From Shouchella tritolerans (GTDB lineage: Bacteria > Bacillota > Bacilli > Bacillales > Bacillaceae_D): a DNA stretch of 64,000 bases. The stretch spans positions 372,001-436,000 of the forward strand of contig NZ_JAODPB010000002.1 in NCBI RefSeq assembly GCF_025770735.1, in the 5' to 3' direction. The notes beneath the pieces were generated by a model. The model searched no databases. It was not told the origin of the DNA and saw nothing but the letters and a program-made list of their open reading frames with translations. Below are positions 18,534 through 26,564 of the stretch, one piece after another (position 1 is the first letter of the stretch; every line of letters begins with the position of its first letter). The position numbers and the translations under genes are program-made.

Positions 18534-18950
18534 ATGGATGTATCAACTGCACTTAATCGTCTAAAAGAAGAGGGGTATAAGTATACGGGCAAGCGGGAAG
18601 AGATGCTAAAGCTGTTTGCAGCTAACTCCCGTTATTTAAGTGCACGAGGGGTGCTGGAAGCAATGCAAGACCGCTATCCAGGGCTAAGTTTCGATACCAT
18701 TTATCGGAACCTCTCCCTTTTTGCTGAGATTGGATTGCTGGAAACGACAGAGCTGGACGGGGAAAAGCGTTTTCGATTCAGGTGCGGAACGTCAAGCCAT
18801 CACCACCACCTTATCTGCTTAGAGTGTGGGAAAACAGAGCATTTTCACAATTGCCCAATGGACGAGTCACTTGCAAAACGATTTCCCCATTTCCATGTTA
18901 CTGGACATAAATTTGAAATATACGGCATGTGCGAACAATGCCAGCAGTAA
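18534..18950 (+). CDS. zur: Fur-family zinc uptake regulator
   Basis: A 138-residue repressor with an N-terminal winged helix (about 1-80, including SARGVLEAM and FDTIYRNLSLFAE) and a C-terminal metal-binding dimerisation domain. The structural zinc site is two CxxC pairs, CLEC and CEQC. The regulatory site includes the His-rich SSHHHHLIC and HFHNC. The family call Zur rather than Fur or PerR is based on position next to znuCB, as yqfV lies in this region of B. subtilis. The ATG at 18534 has an AAAGAGGG SD. The open frame begins earlier inside znuB but is not used. Confidence 0.93.
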   Translation: MDVSTALNRLKEEGYKYTGKREEMLKLFAANSRYLSARGVLEAMQDRYPGLSFDTIYRNLSLFAEIGLLETTELDGEKRFRFRCGTSSHHHHLICLECGKTEHFHNCPMDESLAKRFPHFHVTGHKFEIYGMCEQCQQ

Positions 18951-18983
18951 AAGCTTAAGGGCTCTTCCCTTAAGCTTTTTTTG
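18951..18983 (+). terminator. Intrinsic terminator of the znu-zur operon
   Basis: A perfect 11-bp stem (AAGCTTAAGGG at 18951-18961 with its complement at 18967-18977) is followed by TTTTTT. Confidence 0.9.
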
Positions 18984-19103
18984 CGTTATGGGGAAGGGAA
19001 CATTTCACTTTGTGGGTAACGTTAGTGGTTCAGGGAATAGGCAAGCGTTGCCATGTATTCCGGCTGGCTTTAGCGAAAAAACTAAAGGCAGGAGGGGATA
19101 TCA

Positions 19104-19328
19104 ATGAGTCCAATTGTCCATTGCCGAGTATCTAACTGCACGTTTTGGGCAGAGGGAAACAAATGTGGCGCTGAAGAGATTCTTGTAGAAACCGATCCTT
19201 ACGCAGCGGACTATGAAATCGAGGCAAGTAGTGAATGGCATGCCGATGCAAAAGAGGACGTACACGAGCATGCCGAACAAAGCGCGGAGACGTGTTGCCA
19301 AACGTTCAAACCGAAAAAAGAACACTGA
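19104..19328 (+). CDS. DUF1540 domain small protein
   Basis: A 74-residue protein with an N-terminal DUF1540 motif (C7, C12 and C21 in the pattern HCRVSNCTFWAEGNKCGA, likely metal-binding) and an acidic, His-rich middle. The pair CC near residue 64 may extend the site. DUF1540 proteins are common in spore-formers, and their function is unknown. The RBS is strong (AGGAGGGG). It is a single gene between two terminators. Its proximity to zur raises, but does not show, a link to metal handling. Confidence 0.8.
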   Translation: MSPIVHCRVSNCTFWAEGNKCGAEEILVETDPYAADYEIEASSEWHADAKEDVHEHAEQSAETCCQTFKPKKEH

Positions 19329-19372
19329 GGGCTCGCTAACAAAGTCGATAACCCTCATTCAGACTGATCTGG

Positions 19373-19397
19373 GGGCTTGCTTGGCAAGCCCTTTTAT
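19373..19397 (+). terminator. Terminator after the DUF1540 gene
   Basis: A perfect 8-bp stem GGGCTTGC/GCAAGCCC (19373-19380 with 19384-19391) has a 3-base loop and is followed by TTTTAT. Confidence 0.8.
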
Positions 19398-19978
19398 ATA
19401 GGAGACGCCTCCCCGCTTTTTAGCCAGCGTGCCATCCAATGATATGCTTCTTGCCAGTTTCGCACGCGTACGACAGATTTGGGGGTTGGCATTTGGTTGT
19501 AAGGCGTATCGAACAAGAGGACAGGGATCGCAAATTCTTCGGATATCATGACGGCATTATCATGTTTGTCTTCAAGAAAAACGTCAAGCTTTTGTGCTTT
19601 AACAGCCTCGAGTTTATCATGCTTGCCGACAAGTTCAATATGGTGATAAGGCACTTGGCGATTCGCGAACCAAGAGGTAGTAACGTCTGTTAAGTGCTTA
19701 CGCCTGGCTGTGATGTAAATGAGCTCATGTTCTTTACTCCAATTTAGAAGGGCCTGTTTGGCGCCATAAGCGAGCTCTGCTTCAGCATAGATCGTAGGTT
19801 CATTTACTTCCATCCAATCCCAGAATTCTTTGTCTGAAATGCGGAGAATTTTAGTCAAATCGTATTCAGACAAATCAGCTAGTGTGAATTGCTTGTTAAA
19901 ATCTTTATTTAAATAAGGGACAAACGTAGCCGGGTCTGTAATTGTGCCGTCAATATCGAGTCCAATCCGTTTTTTCAT
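19394..19978 (-). CDS. yqfW: 5' nucleotidase, deoxy (pyrimidine) family protein YqfW
   Basis: A 194-residue HAD-superfamily phosphatase resembling 5'(3')-deoxyribonucleotidases. Motif I is GLDIDGTITD (nucleophile Asp and acid Asp), motif II lies in IYITARR, and motif III/IV lies in FLEDKHDNAV. The cap helices sit between about residues 30 and 90. It matches YqfW of B. subtilis in position (between zur and yqfX). The ATG at 19978 with AGAGGTG upstream is preferred over the longer frame. The physiological substrate is unknown. Confidence 0.88.
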   Translation of the reverse strand: MKKRIGLDIDGTITDPATFVPYLNKDFNKQFTLADLSEYDLTKILRISDKEFWDWMEVNEPTIYAEAELAYGAKQALLNWSKEHELIYITARRKHLTDVTTSWFANRQVPYHHIELVGKHDKLEAVKAQKLDVFLEDKHDNAVMISEEFAIPVLLFDTPYNQMPTPKSVVRVRNWQEAYHWMARWLKSGEASPI

Positions 19979-20074
19979 TACACTTACACCTCTTTTAGTA
20001 ATACTTGGTAGCATGTATCGCTTCCTTTTACGGCAAACTAACGACAATCTTCATAAGAAAGCAGGGGAAGCACT

Positions 20075-20497
20075 TTGGCAGAAAACAAACAGAAAGAAAC
20101 GGTTAAACTAGTCGATGAAAATGATCCATCGCTAACCTTTTTAAATACCCATGTTGATGGCCATGATGGCGAAGAAGGCTCTGACTACTTGCTGGATAAT
20201 CAGGATGAAAACCGTTTTAACGAGGAAACGGCAAGCGAATTTTCGGCAGACGAAAGGTTGCGAGAACAAGATCCAGAAGAAGAGGCAGACCAAACAGATG
20301 CTGGGAAAGGGATAGGTACATTGGCACTCGTCCTCTCCATTACTTCCTTGTTTCTTGTCCCATTATTGTTAGGCACAGCCGGTATTATTTGCGGCGCTGT
20401 TGCAATTTCAAGAGGGGCAAGAGGGTTAGGCATTTGGGCCACCGCAATAGGCATTGTTTCTGTTCTCTCAACGCTTATCTTTTCTCCCTATTTTTAA
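20075..20497 (+). CDS. yqfX: DUF4190-type membrane protein YqfX
   Basis: A 140-residue protein with an acidic, charged N-terminal half (about 1-80, predicted cytoplasmic and disordered) and two C-terminal transmembrane segments: GTLALVLSITSLFLVPLLLG, then a Gly/Ala-rich segment. The GIICGAVAISRGARGLG loop between them is typical of DUF4190. The start is a TTG with the SD GGGGAAG. It sits between yqfW and ispG as in B. subtilis. Function unknown. Confidence 0.85.
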   Translation: MAENKQKETVKLVDENDPSLTFLNTHVDGHDGEEGSDYLLDNQDENRFNEETASEFSADERLREQDPEEEADQTDAGKGIGTLALVLSITSLFLVPLLLGTAGIICGAVAISRGARGLGIWATAIGIVSVLSTLIFSPYF

Positions 20498-20499
20498 AC

Positions 20500-20534
20500 G
20501 AAAAAGCCGGCTCGGACCCGAGTCGGCTTTTAAA
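20500..20534. terminator. Bidirectional terminator between yqfX and ispG
   Basis: A 12-bp stem with one G-U pair (20503-20514 with 20519-20530) is flanked by A's on the left and T's on the right. It serves both convergent genes. Confidence 0.85.
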
Positions 20535-20538
20535 TGGT

Positions 20539-21642
20539 TTAATTTGGCTGAGCTTCGCGTTGTTTTGCATAATGTTCTTCTGCAAGTTTATCGATTTCTT
20601 TTTTTAGCTCTTCCACCATTGTTTCTTCTGGGACTTTACGGACAATCTCGCCTTTCATAAACAAAAGCCCTTCGCCCCGTGCTCCGGCAATGCCGATATC
20701 TGCTTCTCGAGCTTCGCCTGGGCCATTTACGGCGCAACCGAGAACAGCGACTTTTATCGGTGCTTTAATTTTTGCAATGTAGTCTTCCACTTCGTTGGCG
20801 ATGCTAATCAAATCAATCTCAATCCGGCCGCATGTCGGACAGGAGATCAGTGTCGCTGCATTAGCGGCAAGGCCAAACGATTTCAACAGTTCTCGCGCCA
20901 CTTTTACTTCTTCAACTGGATCAGCAGACAGCGATATTCGCAATGTGTTGCCAATCCCCATATGCAGAAGAGCGCCAATTCCTGCTGCGCTTTTCACTGT
21001 CCCGGCAAAAAGCGTACCTGATTCAGTAATGCCAAGATGGAGCGGATAGTCGAATGCTCTGCTCGCTTTGTCATAAGCTTCGATCGCTAAACGCACATCC
21101 GAGGCTTTCATGGAAACGATAATATCGTGAAAATCTAGTTCTTCTAAAATACGGATATGGTGCAATGCACTTTCGACCATCGCGTCAGCAGTCGGATAGC
21201 CGTATTTTTCAAGCAAATGGCGTTCCAAAGAGCCGGCGTTGACGCCAATCCGGATAGGAATGCCTTTTTCTTTTGCTGCCTTTACCACTGCTTCTACATT
21301 TTCGCGCTTACCGATATTGCCAGGATTGATACGGATTTTGTCAGCGCCGCCCTCAATCGCTTTAAGCGCAAACTTATAGTTAAAATGAATATCAACGACA
21401 AGGGGGATATTGATGCGTTTTTTTATTTCAGAGATTGCTTCTGCAGCTCGCATATCTGGACAAGCTACACGCACAATCTGACAGCCAGCTTCTTCTAATC
21501 GATTAATTTCCGCAACAGTCGCTTCGACGTCATGCGTTTTTGTTGTCGTCATGCTTTGAATAATAATTTCATCATTTCCCCCTATTGTCAGGTTTCCTAC
21601 CTTAACAGGGCGCGTATTTTTGCGGTGAACTCTCTCGGCCAT
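20539..21642 (-). CDS. ispG: 4-hydroxy-3-methylbut-2-en-1-yl diphosphate synthase (flavodoxin)
   Basis: A 367-residue iron-sulfur enzyme, the penultimate step of the MEP pathway, reducing MEcPP to HMBPP. The N-terminal TIM barrel carries [12 protein letters not shown] and [12 protein letters not shown]. The C-terminal [4Fe-4S] domain carries CPTCGR and [11 protein letters not shown]. This is the short bacterial form without the plant insert. It is convergent with yqfX. Together with ispH it covers the two reductive steps, while the rest of the pathway is outside the window. Confidence 0.98.
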   Translation of the reverse strand: MAERVHRKNTRPVKVGNLTIGGNDEIIIQSMTTTKTHDVEATVAEINRLEEAGCQIVRVACPDMRAAEAISEIKKRINIPLVVDIHFNYKFALKAIEGGADKIRINPGNIGKRENVEAVVKAAKEKGIPIRIGVNAGSLERHLLEKYGYPTADAMVESALHHIRILEELDFHDIIVSMKASDVRLAIEAYDKASRAFDYPLHLGITESGTLFAGTVKSAAGIGALLHMGIGNTLRISLSADPVEEVKVARELLKSFGLAANAATLISCPTCGRIEIDLISIANEVEDYIAKIKAPIKVAVLGCAVNGPGEAREADIGIAGARGEGLLFMKGEIVRKVPEETMVEELKKEIDKLAEEHYAKQREAQPN

Positions 21643-21741
21643 AGACCTAATCGCTCCTTTGAGGGGCTTTTGTGCCCATCTTTTGTCTCCTATGGAGTCT
21701 GTTCTATTCTATCAATGAATAACTGGGGCTGGCAAGGATAT

Positions 21742-22098
21742 TCACTCAGCTTCACCATTATACAAAGGAAACCGGTAACGCTCGCCGACTTGAAGCGCGT
21801 TTGGCTCCATTTGTTCATTTAATTCGCGAAAGTCTGCGATGATTGATTCAATTGGACGATCGACTTGGTGGCCATGCAAATGTTCGACGACAGAGAGAAC
21901 AGTTTGCCCTGGTTCAATGATCACTTCCTGATATGGTAGTGACGGCTCATTCTCTCCTTGATTCTCTTCAACCTGAACGGTTAAAGGGGTAGGAGGCGTA
22001 CGGCTCTCTTTTTCTTCGGCAAACGTGCCGCCCGTTAAATCATGATGTATGCCAAGAATAACAATAATCAAGACGATCCCAAACAAGATCCGCTTCAC
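21742..22098 (-). CDS. yqfZ: LysM-domain protein YqfZ
   Basis: A 118-residue exported protein with an N-terminal hydrophobic signal/anchor (about 3-20), a Pro/Glu linker and a C-terminal LysM-like module (EVIIEPGQTVLSVVEHLHG ... LQVGERYRFPLY). LysM domains bind peptidoglycan or spore cortex. The position upstream of ispG matches YqfZ, a sporulation-associated gene in B. subtilis. The SD is AAAGGAGG. The exact role is unknown. Confidence 0.82.
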   Translation of the reverse strand: MKRILFGIVLIIVILGIHHDLTGGTFAEEKESRTPPTPLTVQVEENQGENEPSLPYQEVIIEPGQTVLSVVEHLHGHQVDRPIESIIADFRELNEQMEPNALQVGERYRFPLYNGEAE

Positions 22099-22189
22099 TG
22101 CTCAGCCTCCTTTTGCATGAATCGATTCAATATGGTACAACCTATAGAATAGACGTTTGCTTAAAATCTATTCATTCGCGAGGATTCTA

Positions 22190-23344
22190 ATGAAAAAGAA
22201 TGATTATCCAGGGCTGTTTTTACTTCCGACACTGATCGTCTTAGGGAATTCCATGTATGTGCCGCTTTTGCCTGTTATTGAACAAGCATATGCATTCACA
22301 CAAACGGAAAGCACTTGGTTTTTAAGCATGTTTACGCTAGCGGGAGTGGTCGCTATTCCATTTGCCCAACAATTGGCTAGGCGTACGAATATTCGCAAGG
22401 CAATGATCATCAGCTGTTTATTAGTAATGGTGGGGTCGCTTGTCAGTGTGTGGGCCCAATTGAATGGGGCTGCCATGCTTTTATTTGCTGGTCGGGTTGT
22501 AACCGGAATGGGAGCAGGCGGCGCAACTTCTCTTGCTTACACGTATGCCGGTGCTTTTGCAAAAGGAAACGAAAAGTTGGTTCTCTTTGGGCGGCTTGAA
22601 TTAAGCAATGGCGTCGCAAAAATAAGCAGTCCACTAATAGGGAGCTTGCTATTGTATTTGTCTTGGACATTAAGCCCATATTTGTTTTTCTTATTGGCTG
22701 TTTGCAGTACCTTTTTTGTCTGGCGAAATATTGCGCCCCTAAAATGGGGAACCTCGAAAGTGGGACAAGTCTCTTTTCGGGGCCATGTTTTCGTTGCCGT
22801 CTCTGAGTATACGCTAAGCCTCGTGCATTTGTTTATATTGTACGGTTTATTTTTTTACGCTTCTTATTTATTCTCGCTTTTCGGTTTTTCTCCTGCTGTT
22901 CAGGGGTTACTGCTAGCACTTCCGTTTTTGGCGATGGTGCTGTGCTCAGCGAATATTCGCTTTGTTGCCAACGTTGGTCAAACAGCCATACGCGGCGTGC
23001 TACTTAGTTTGCTGCTATGTTGTACACTTTTGCTCCTATTTTTTAGTGAGCAGGTTATTGTACTTTGTGTCGTTCTTTCGATTTGTGGTGGATGTACAGG
23101 GGTCGCCTTGCCCCTTGCAAGCAATGCCTTAGGGGAGAGGACAGCAGGAGCTGTCCGCGAACGTTTAATTGCATGTCTGTCTATGGCAAGGTTTCTAAGC
23201 ATTGCGGCAGCGCCTCTTTTTTATCAAATGTGGATAGGCAATGGCATGGTTGCGCTTGGCAGCATACTTGCCGTTTTGACGGCTTCCTTTATAATAGGAA
23301 TATGCCGCTATAGAGAAAAAAAACAACATATCACACAAATTTAA
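22190..23344 (+). CDS. MFS transporter
   Basis: A 384-residue major facilitator with about 12 hydrophobic segments. The motif-A-like loop between TM2 and TM3 is QLARRTNIRKAM, and GRVVTGMGAGG resembles the drug-efflux motif C region. Family-level resemblance is to multidrug exporters; the substrate is not readable from sequence. The ATG at 22190 has a GCGAGGA SD; an upstream TTG would add 11 residues. It is flanked by the divergent yqfZ promoter region, with no terminator found downstream. In B. subtilis this slot holds other yqg genes, so this may be lineage-specific. Confidence 0.82.
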   Translation: MKKNDYPGLFLLPTLIVLGNSMYVPLLPVIEQAYAFTQTESTWFLSMFTLAGVVAIPFAQQLARRTNIRKAMIISCLLVMVGSLVSVWAQLNGAAMLLFAGRVVTGMGAGGATSLAYTYAGAFAKGNEKLVLFGRLELSNGVAKISSPLIGSLLLYLSWTLSPYLFFLLAVCSTFFVWRNIAPLKWGTSKVGQVSFRGHVFVAVSEYTLSLVHLFILYGLFFYASYLFSLFGFSPAVQGLLLALPFLAMVLCSANIRFVANVGQTAIRGVLLSLLLCCTLLLLFFSEQVIVLCVVLSICGGCTGVALPLASNALGERTAGAVRERLIACLSMARFLSIAAAPLFYQMWIGNGMVALGSILAVLTASFIIGICRYREKKQHITQI

Positions 23345-23440
23345 GCAGCGAACCAGGACTTTAGGCCCTTCTCGGATGAGCGAAAAAGAGGTTACCTATT
23401 TGAGAGGGCTGTTGCCTCACGAACAGGAGTGATCAGTTTG

Positions 23441-24325
23441 ATGAGAACAAAATTAAAAAAAATAAGCATGGTTTTGACTGCGCTTTTGCTTGTTTTTTCG
23501 TTTATGCCAAAACTAGCATTTGCAGACGCTGTCCCTGGCGATGTAATTGTCACGCTTGGACAAAACTTATCTGAGGAGCAGAAACGGGATATTTTAAAAC
23601 GGATGGAACTGCCTAGTGAGTATGAAACCATTTATGTAACCAATGAAGAAGAGCACTTATACTTAGGGCAATATATAAGCGCTAGCCAAATCGGCAATAA
23701 AGCCTTGTCTTCATCGAAAATTACAATTGCCCCTGCTGGCACCGGTATACAAGTAACTTCTGATCGGATTAGTTGGGTTTCTAATGAAATGTATGCCAAT
23801 GCTTTAGTGACAGCTGGTGTTCAAGACGCCGAAGTATATGTCACAGCTCCGTTTGAAGTTTCAGGTACTGCCGCCCTCACTGGGCTGATTAAAGCATATG
23901 AGACAGCTGCTGACTTGGATATTCCAGAGGAACAGAAGACCGTTGCTAATGAAGAAATGATCCGAACTGCAGAGCTAGCTGAATCGATTGGCAGCGAGGA
24001 GGCAAATGAGTTAATTACCCGAGTGAAAGAGGAAATTGCTAGCACCAACATTGAAACAGAAGAGGAAATGCGGACCATTATTATTAAGCTAGCCGATGAA
24101 ATTAATGTGACCCTGTCGGATCAGGAGACGAATGAACTTACTGCGTTATTTATGAAAATGAAAGATCTAGATATTGATTGGGATCACTTAAAGGATCAAC
24201 TGTCCAAAGTAAGGGAGAACTTTGGCAATTTTGTCGAAAGCGAGGAGGCGAAATCATTCCTCGACAGTTTTATTGATGCAATGAAACGCTTTTTTGATTC
24301 CATTGCTGACCTATTTCGTTCATAA
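23441..24325 (+). CDS. DUF1002 secreted protein (YpuA-like)
   Basis: A 294-residue protein with a clear signal peptide (hydrophobic core about 10-24, cleavage after AFA) and a DUF1002 domain: the GDVIVTLGQNLSEEQ start and VTAPFEVSGTAALTG in the middle. A long helical Glu-rich C-terminal part follows. B. subtilis YpuA belongs to this family. A role at the cell surface is likely but uncharacterised. The start could also be the TTG at 23438 or the GTG at 23429; AGGAG lies 8 bases before the TTG. Confidence 0.85.
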   Translation: MRTKLKKISMVLTALLLVFSFMPKLAFADAVPGDVIVTLGQNLSEEQKRDILKRMELPSEYETIYVTNEEEHLYLGQYISASQIGNKALSSSKITIAPAGTGIQVTSDRISWVSNEMYANALVTAGVQDAEVYVTAPFEVSGTAALTGLIKAYETAADLDIPEEQKTVANEEMIRTAELAESIGSEEANELITRVKEEIASTNIETEEEMRTIIIKLADEINVTLSDQETNELTALFMKMKDLDIDWDHLKDQLSKVRENFGNFVESEEAKSFLDSFIDAMKRFFDSIADLFRS

Positions 24326-24327
24326 TA

Positions 24328-24352
24328 AGAGAGGGGTGCTCCTCTCTTTTTG
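24328..24352 (+). terminator. Terminator after the DUF1002 gene
   Basis: A perfect 7-bp stem AGAGAGG/CCTCTCT (24328-24334 with 24341-24347) is followed by TTTT. Confidence 0.75.
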
Positions 24353-24420
24353 TTATGCATGAAACTTTTTGAAGAGTAGCACGTAGAAAAGGTACAAGTG
24401 ATGATAGGGAGGTCGATTTT

Positions 24421-25101
24421 ATGATTGATTGGCTCGATTCAGCTTCGATTGGATTTATCGTAGTTGCTTTTGGGACATTATTTTTAATCGGCGAATTGCT
24501 GGTTAGGGCAAGGGGTCTATTTGGCCTTCTCGGCATTGGATTAATATGCATGTATTTTATTTACCATTTAAACGGAGACGTTGGCACTTGGGTGATCGTT
24601 TTTTATTTAATTGGCCTTGGACTCATTATATTTGACGGCAACGTGACATCCGATGGCACAATTGCTGCAATTGGGGTTATACTAATGATCATAGGCCTAG
24701 CGATCCCTGCCCCGGATTTGATTTATGGCGTGCTTGTTTCATTTGCAACCGTGATCGGCGCCTTTGCGTCTCTTTTGTTCTTAAGAGTCTTTCCCCACCG
24801 GAATATGTGGACGAAAATGACATTAAAAGACCAACTTTCTTCTGAAAAAGGTTATAACTCAATGAACGAAAGCTACAAAGAGCTTGTTGGAAAAAAAGGG
24901 GTAGCTTTAACTGATTTCCGTCCTACTGGGACGATTGACATTGAGGGGAATCCATATAGTGCAACAAGCGGGGGCCGTTGGATTAAAGTCGATACAGAGG
25001 TGGAAGTTGTCTCTGTCGATGGAACGAGGATTTTGGTGAAAGCCGTCGAAGTGGCAAATGAGGATGAAGAACAGGCAAATCAAAGTGATGATCGCCAGTA
25101 A
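24421..25101 (+). CDS. NfeD-family membrane protein
   Basis: A 226-residue protein with four hydrophobic segments in the first ~125 residues and a soluble OB-fold NfeD domain at the C-terminus (about 150-215: ELVGKKGVALTDFRPTGTID ... GRWIKVDTEVEVVSVDG). NfeD proteins partner with flotillin/stomatin-type proteins in membrane organisation. No floA or stomatin gene is adjacent here. The short (NfeD1b-like) form is recognised by the lack of a ClpP-class protease domain. The SD is AGGGAGG. Confidence 0.85.
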   Translation: MIDWLDSASIGFIVVAFGTLFLIGELLVRARGLFGLLGIGLICMYFIYHLNGDVGTWVIVFYLIGLGLIIFDGNVTSDGTIAAIGVILMIIGLAIPAPDLIYGVLVSFATVIGAFASLLFLRVFPHRNMWTKMTLKDQLSSEKGYNSMNESYKELVGKKGVALTDFRPTGTIDIEGNPYSATSGGRWIKVDTEVEVVSVDGTRILVKAVEVANEDEEQANQSDDRQ

Positions 25102-25154
25102 GGCAAAGCTAGTCTCACGGCAGCTAGGGGAAAAGTAAATATGGAGGAAATACC

Positions 25155-26204
25155 ATGGAACTAGGCATTAGTACCTTTGTAGAAACGACTCCAGATACAA
25201 AGACGGGGAAAACAATAAGCCACGCACAACGGCTACGGGAAGTCGTTGAGGAGATTGTCCTTGCTGACCAGGTTGGGCTCGATGTATTTGGCGTAGGAGA
25301 ACATCATCGCCAAGATTATGCCGCTTCTTCCCCTGCAGTCGTATTGGCCGCGGCGGCTCCACAAACGAAACGAATTAGGCTGACAAGTGCGGTGACCGTG
25401 CTTTCATCCGCCGACCCCGTCCGCGTCTTCCAAGATTTCGCGACGCTCGACGGGCTGTCAAATGGACGGGCGGAAATTATGGCAGGCCGGGGCTCTTTCA
25501 TTGAATCGTTTCCGCTATTTGGCTATGACTTAAACGATTATGATGAGCTATTTGAAGAGAAGCTTGATTTGCTCTTGCATCTGCAAAAGTCAGAAAGGGT
25601 AACGTGGAGCGGCAAGCATCGCCCGGCTATTCAACATTTAGGCGTGTATCCACGACCTGTACAGAACCCGCTGCCTGTATGGATTGGAAGCGGAGGCAAC
25701 CAGGAATCTGTCATCCGCGCAGGACTCCTCGGCCTCCCACTTGTCCTAGCAATTATCGGCGGAAATCCTCTTCACTTCGCTCCTCTTGTGGAACTTTATC
25801 ATAAAGCGGCTGAGCACGGGGGGCATGATCCATTAAAACTTCAAGTCGCTTCTCATTCACATGGTTTTATAGCCGAGGATGTGGAAACTGCTGCAGAAAC
25901 ATTTTTCCCTTCGACCCAGCAGGCGATGAATATGCTTGCTCGGGAGCGGGGCTGGGGAGTGTACACTCGCTCAAGCTTTGATGCTGCTCGAAGCTTTGAG
26001 GGAGCCCTTTATGTCGGAGATCCTGAGAAAGTGGCAGAAAAAATTGTTCACCTGCGAAAATATGTAGGGGTCACAAGATTTATGCTCCATGTGTCAGTCG
26101 GTTCGATGCCCCATGAAGAGGTCATGAAGGCGATTGAGCTTTTCGGAAAAGAAACGGCGCCCCTTGTGAGGGAGAAAGTCTTCCGCTGGGAGACGTCGCA
26201 ATAA
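25155..26204 (+). CDS. Luciferase-like flavin-dependent oxidoreductase
   Basis: A 349-residue member of the bacterial luciferase-like monooxygenase group (LLM class, F420/FMN TIM barrel). Seen features include FGVGEHHRQDYAASSP near residue 48, DFATLDGLSNGRAEIMAGRGS near 95-115, and PVWIGSGGNQESV near 178. The substrate is unknown. The start ATG has an ATGGAGG SD. It lies downstream of the NfeD gene after 50 bases without a terminator, so co-transcription is possible. Confidence 0.85.
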   Translation: MELGISTFVETTPDTKTGKTISHAQRLREVVEEIVLADQVGLDVFGVGEHHRQDYAASSPAVVLAAAAPQTKRIRLTSAVTVLSSADPVRVFQDFATLDGLSNGRAEIMAGRGSFIESFPLFGYDLNDYDELFEEKLDLLLHLQKSERVTWSGKHRPAIQHLGVYPRPVQNPLPVWIGSGGNQESVIRAGLLGLPLVLAIIGGNPLHFAPLVELYHKAAEHGGHDPLKLQVASHSHGFIAEDVETAAETFFPSTQQAMNMLARERGWGVYTRSSFDAARSFEGALYVGDPEKVAEKIVHLRKYVGVTRFMLHVSVGSMPHEEVMKAIELFGKETAPLVREKVFRWETSQ

Positions 26205-26564
26205 AAGCAACCTATCCAAAAAACGGTTGTGGTAAACTGAAGGTGCCAGTTTACAATTTTATCAATGTAATCACAAACTGTAGTTTCTAAAGTCAATAAA
26301 TGAAACGTCAGCGCTGACCATGTGGTCAAGCACCGATTCATTTATTGGCTGTCTTTTTTTGTATAAGTCTAGACAGATCACATATTATAACGACAAGTTA
26401 GGCGCCTGCAGCCACTCATTTTTTTTGTTTTGTAAAGAAAACATTAAGAAACGGAAAAGAGCATTTACAAACACTCAATAATTGTTTAATAATAGACACG
26501 GACCATGATGTTGAGGTTTGTCGAAAAGACGCCCAAAAATGAGTTGGATGAAGGGATGAGATGC
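26205..26564. other. Gap with a structured hairpin
   Basis: No gene is supported here. The notable content is a compound hairpin at 26294-26347 followed by a T-run, described as its own entry. The rest is AT-rich leader for the phosphate cotransporter. Confidence 0.5.
26294..26361 (+). terminator. Two-tier hairpin followed by a T7 run
   Basis: A 10-bp outer stem (CAATAAATGA at 26294-26303 with TCATTTATTG at 26338-26347) encloses an inner 6-bp stem (TGACCA/TGGTCA). A T-run follows at 26354-26360, six bases after the stem. It is probably the terminator of the oxidoreductase unit, though the bulged two-tier form and its place before a transporter also allow an attenuator. Confidence 0.5.
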
